Positions 62,322-64,000 of a stretch of 64,000 bases of DNA are shown here, piece after piece; position 1 is the first letter of the stretch, and every line of letters begins with the position of its first letter. The DNA is from Kribbella steppae (GTDB lineage: Bacteria > Actinomycetota > Actinomycetes > Propionibacteriales > Kribbellaceae), in contig NZ_SLWN01000003.1 in NCBI RefSeq assembly GCF_004342025.1, forward strand, positions 372,001 to 436,000. The letters are read 5' to 3'. The translations under genes and the position numbers were made by a program. The notes beneath the pieces are model-generated. The model saw only the letters and a program-made list of their open reading frames with translations. It did not search any database and was not told the DNA's origin.

Positions 62322-64000
62322 ATGCCGGGCGGTCAGCAGGCAGGGGAAGAGCGCGGACATCGCTCGATTCCGAGGCACGTCCACGATCAGGCGGCCATGC
62401 CGGGCCCGTCGGCGATACCCAGGAAAGCGGTGGTACGGCAGCGTCTTCTGGACCTCGTGAGCCAGGGGGTGCAGAGGCCGTTGACGCTTGTCAGTGCGCC
62501 CGCGGGCTTCGGAAAGACGATGCTCCTGGTCTCGTGGGAGGCACTCGGCGCCTGGGCCGGCCCGGTCAGGCACATCACGATGGACGCCGCCGCCGAACAG
62601 CCTGCGGCCTTGCTGCAGTCCGTGCTCGATGGTCTGCACCGGAGGGGTTCGGCCCTGGCCGAAGAGCCCGTGCTGTTCACGACAGCGGACCTACCCGGTC
62701 GACCAGGTCCGGTCACTGAGAGAGCGGCCGGGCCGGAAGCGATGGTCCTCGTGGTCGATTGCGGCGACCTCACCGTCACGCCGGAGCTCGGGGACAGCCT
62801 CGACCGCCTCATCCGGGGCAATGCCGGAAGAGTACGGATCGTCCTGCTGACCCGCGCGGACCCGCAGCTGCCGCTCCATCGGTACCGACTGGCCGACACC
62901 TTGACGGAGATTCGGGCCGCCGATCTGGCCTTCACGGTCGAGGAGGCCGCCGGCCTGATGCGGCACGAGAATCTTGATCTGGCCCCGGCCGAGCTGGCAG
63001 AACTCTGGGCACGAACGGATGGCTGGCCGGCGGGCCTGATGTTCGCGGCGATGCACCTGGCCGGGAAAGCCGACACCGCACAGGCCATCCGAGGGTTTCG
63101 AGGCGATGTGGGGAACGTGGCGGCGTTCCTGATGACCGAGGTGCTCCAGGCACAACCGCCCGCGCTGCGGGACTTCCTGCTCCGGACCTGCATCGTCGAC
63201 AAGCTCCGGCCCGGACTTGCCGAAGCGCTGACAGGTCGCGCTTGTGACCTTCGGTCGTTGGAGTTCATGTCCCACGGGAACGCTTTCATCCAGCGGGTGC
63301 CCGGGACCGACGACTGTTACAGCTACCAGTCACTGTTCCGCGAGTTCCTCCGAGCCCAACTCTTGTTCGAGAGATCGGCCCTGGTCCCCGTGCTGCACCG
63401 CACCGCCGCCGGCTGGTTCGCGCAGAACGGGCACCAGCTGTCGGCGGTCTGCCACGCCATCACGGCTGGTCAGTGGGGGGACGCGGCCCGGTATCTGGTG
63501 GAGGACCTCGACTTCGCGCAGCTACTCGTCGGGCGCGAACGGCGGCTCCTGAAAGAGTTGGTCGCTGACCTTCCCGACGACCTGGACGACGCGAGTGCCG
63601 CGGTGGTGCGGTCCGCACGGGCGCTCACGGAGTTCGATGTCGACCTGTGCGCCGCGGAACTGCGCAAGGCTCGATCCGGCCTGGACCAGGGGCTCCCGCC
63701 GCGGACGCTCTCCTACGAGCTGGCAATCACCGTGCTGGAAGCGGTCTCCGCAAGTCTTCAGACCGATGTCATGTCGGCGTTGGACGCCGTGCTCGCCGCT
63801 GAAGCGGCCCTCAGAGCGGTATCGGTGGGACCGAATGCCGTGCATCCCGAGCTGAAGTTGCTCGTTGCCGGATGCAAAGGCCGGGTCCTCCTCCAGCGGG
63901 GAGACTTCGCCGGCGCCGCGGAGGCGTTCTCAGCGGCGATCGCGATTGCCGAGGAAGCCGGTCTGCACGAGGCGTTGGCGGACTTCCTGGGAATGGCCGC
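62322..64000 (+). CDS. Third LuxR-family LAL (MalT-like) regulator, cut by window end
   Basis: 559 codons are visible from ATG 62322 (GGGAGGGG just upstream). The frame is open to the last base. Walker A is SAPAGFGKT (~residues 61-69), a Walker-B-like MVLVVDCGDL, the sensor segment RIVLLTRADPQLPLHRYR and GNVAAFLMTEVLQAQPPALR as in the preceding LAL gene, then the TPR-like helices begin. The C-terminal LuxR helix-turn-helix is outside the window. It is the third such regulator within 10 kb. Confidence 0.9.
   Translation, partial: MPGGQQAGEERGHRSIPRHVHDQAAMPGPSAIPRKAVVRQRLLDLVSQGVQRPLTLVSAPAGFGKTMLLVSWEALGAWAGPVRHITMDAAAEQPAALLQSVLDGLHRRGSALAEEPVLFTTADLPGRPGPVTERAAGPEAMVLVVDCGDLTVTPELGDSLDRLIRGNAGRVRIVLLTRADPQLPLHRYRLADTLTEIRAADLAFTVEEAAGLMRHENLDLAPAELAELWARTDGWPAGLMFAAMHLAGKADTAQAIRGFRGDVGNVAAFLMTEVLQAQPPALRDFLLRTCIVDKLRPGLAEALTGRACDLRSLEFMSHGNAFIQRVPGTDDCYSYQSLFREFLRAQLLFERSALVPVLHRTAAGWFAQNGHQLSAVCHAITAGQWGDAARYLVEDLDFAQLLVGRERRLLKELVADLPDDLDDASAAVVRSARALTEFDVDLCAAELRKARSGLDQGLPPRTLSYELAITVLEAVSASLQTDVMSALDAVLAAEAALRAVSVGPNAVHPELKLLVAGCKGRVLLQRGDFAGAAEAFSAAIAIAEEAGLHEALADFLGMA

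Noticed and set aside
1..64000. CRISPR array
   Set aside because: The only short tandem arrays (40771-40904 and 61134-61206) are coding or too few and too short, without spacers.

Overview
The window is high-GC DNA with Shine-Dalgarno starts and chains of ATGA-overlapping genes. It comes from an actinobacterium. The regulators, DUF2637 transfer protein, prim-pol and LAL regulators fit Streptomyces/Kribbella-like soil lineages, but I cannot name the genus. It splits into two unlike halves: mobile and defence DNA from 1 to about 46.9 kb, and ordinary chromosomal genes from about 47 kb to the end.

Region A (1-11.8 kb) is a conjugative or mobilisable module read rightwards. It holds the tail of an acidic coiled protein, a small cytoplasmic protein, a DUF2637 membrane protein, a MobF/TrwC-type relaxase-helicase, a strong terminator, an 18-bp inverted repeat that could be oriT or an origin, a C5-cytosine DNA methyltransferase, two unknown proteins and a bifunctional primase/polymerase. 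A perfect 19-bp hairpin closes the module. Region B (11.8-16.2 kb) is cargo mixed with decay: a small conserved protein, a fragment of an M48-like peptidase, a DUF4145 protein, a frameshifted triple-HTH regulator and an intact SIR2-like DUF4917 gene.

Region C (16.4-35.6 kb) is the core of interest. Two four-gene sets converge on a hairpin near 26.5 kb. The rightward set is a DUF499 ATPase, a small unknown partner, a DUF1156 N6-adenine-type DNA methyltransferase and a PLD-SNF2 helicase. This content matches helicase-methylase-ATPase defence clusters. The leftward set starts with a Ser/Thr kinase fused to a UPF1-like SF1 helicase, followed by a PLD-family protein, an unknown 496-aa protein and a double-HxK PLD-like protein. 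Five rare TTA codons in the methyltransferase gene support horizontal origin.

Region D (35.6-46.9 kb) is a graveyard with some live cargo. Remnants include serine recombinase pieces, a GH84 glycosidase piece, a second M48-like peptidase with a destroyed HExxH, and a GntR-like piece. Live genes include a lipoprotein, a proline-repeat membrane-anchored protein, a GmrSD-type (DUF262-DUF1524) type IV restriction protein with a fused alkyltransferase-like domain, and a tyrosine integrase carrying an XRE helix-turn-helix domain inserted in its catalytic domain. A degenerate tRNA-like segment and short direct repeats next to the integrase probably mark the island end.

Region E (47-64 kb) is chromosomal: a TPR protein/phosphotransferase pair, a run of membrane proteins (including DUF4239 and DUF1269 types), two small paralogous proteins, three large LuxR-type LAL regulators (the third cut by the window end), two DUF7144-like membrane proteins, a zinc metallopeptidase lipoprotein and a membrane protein of unknown role.
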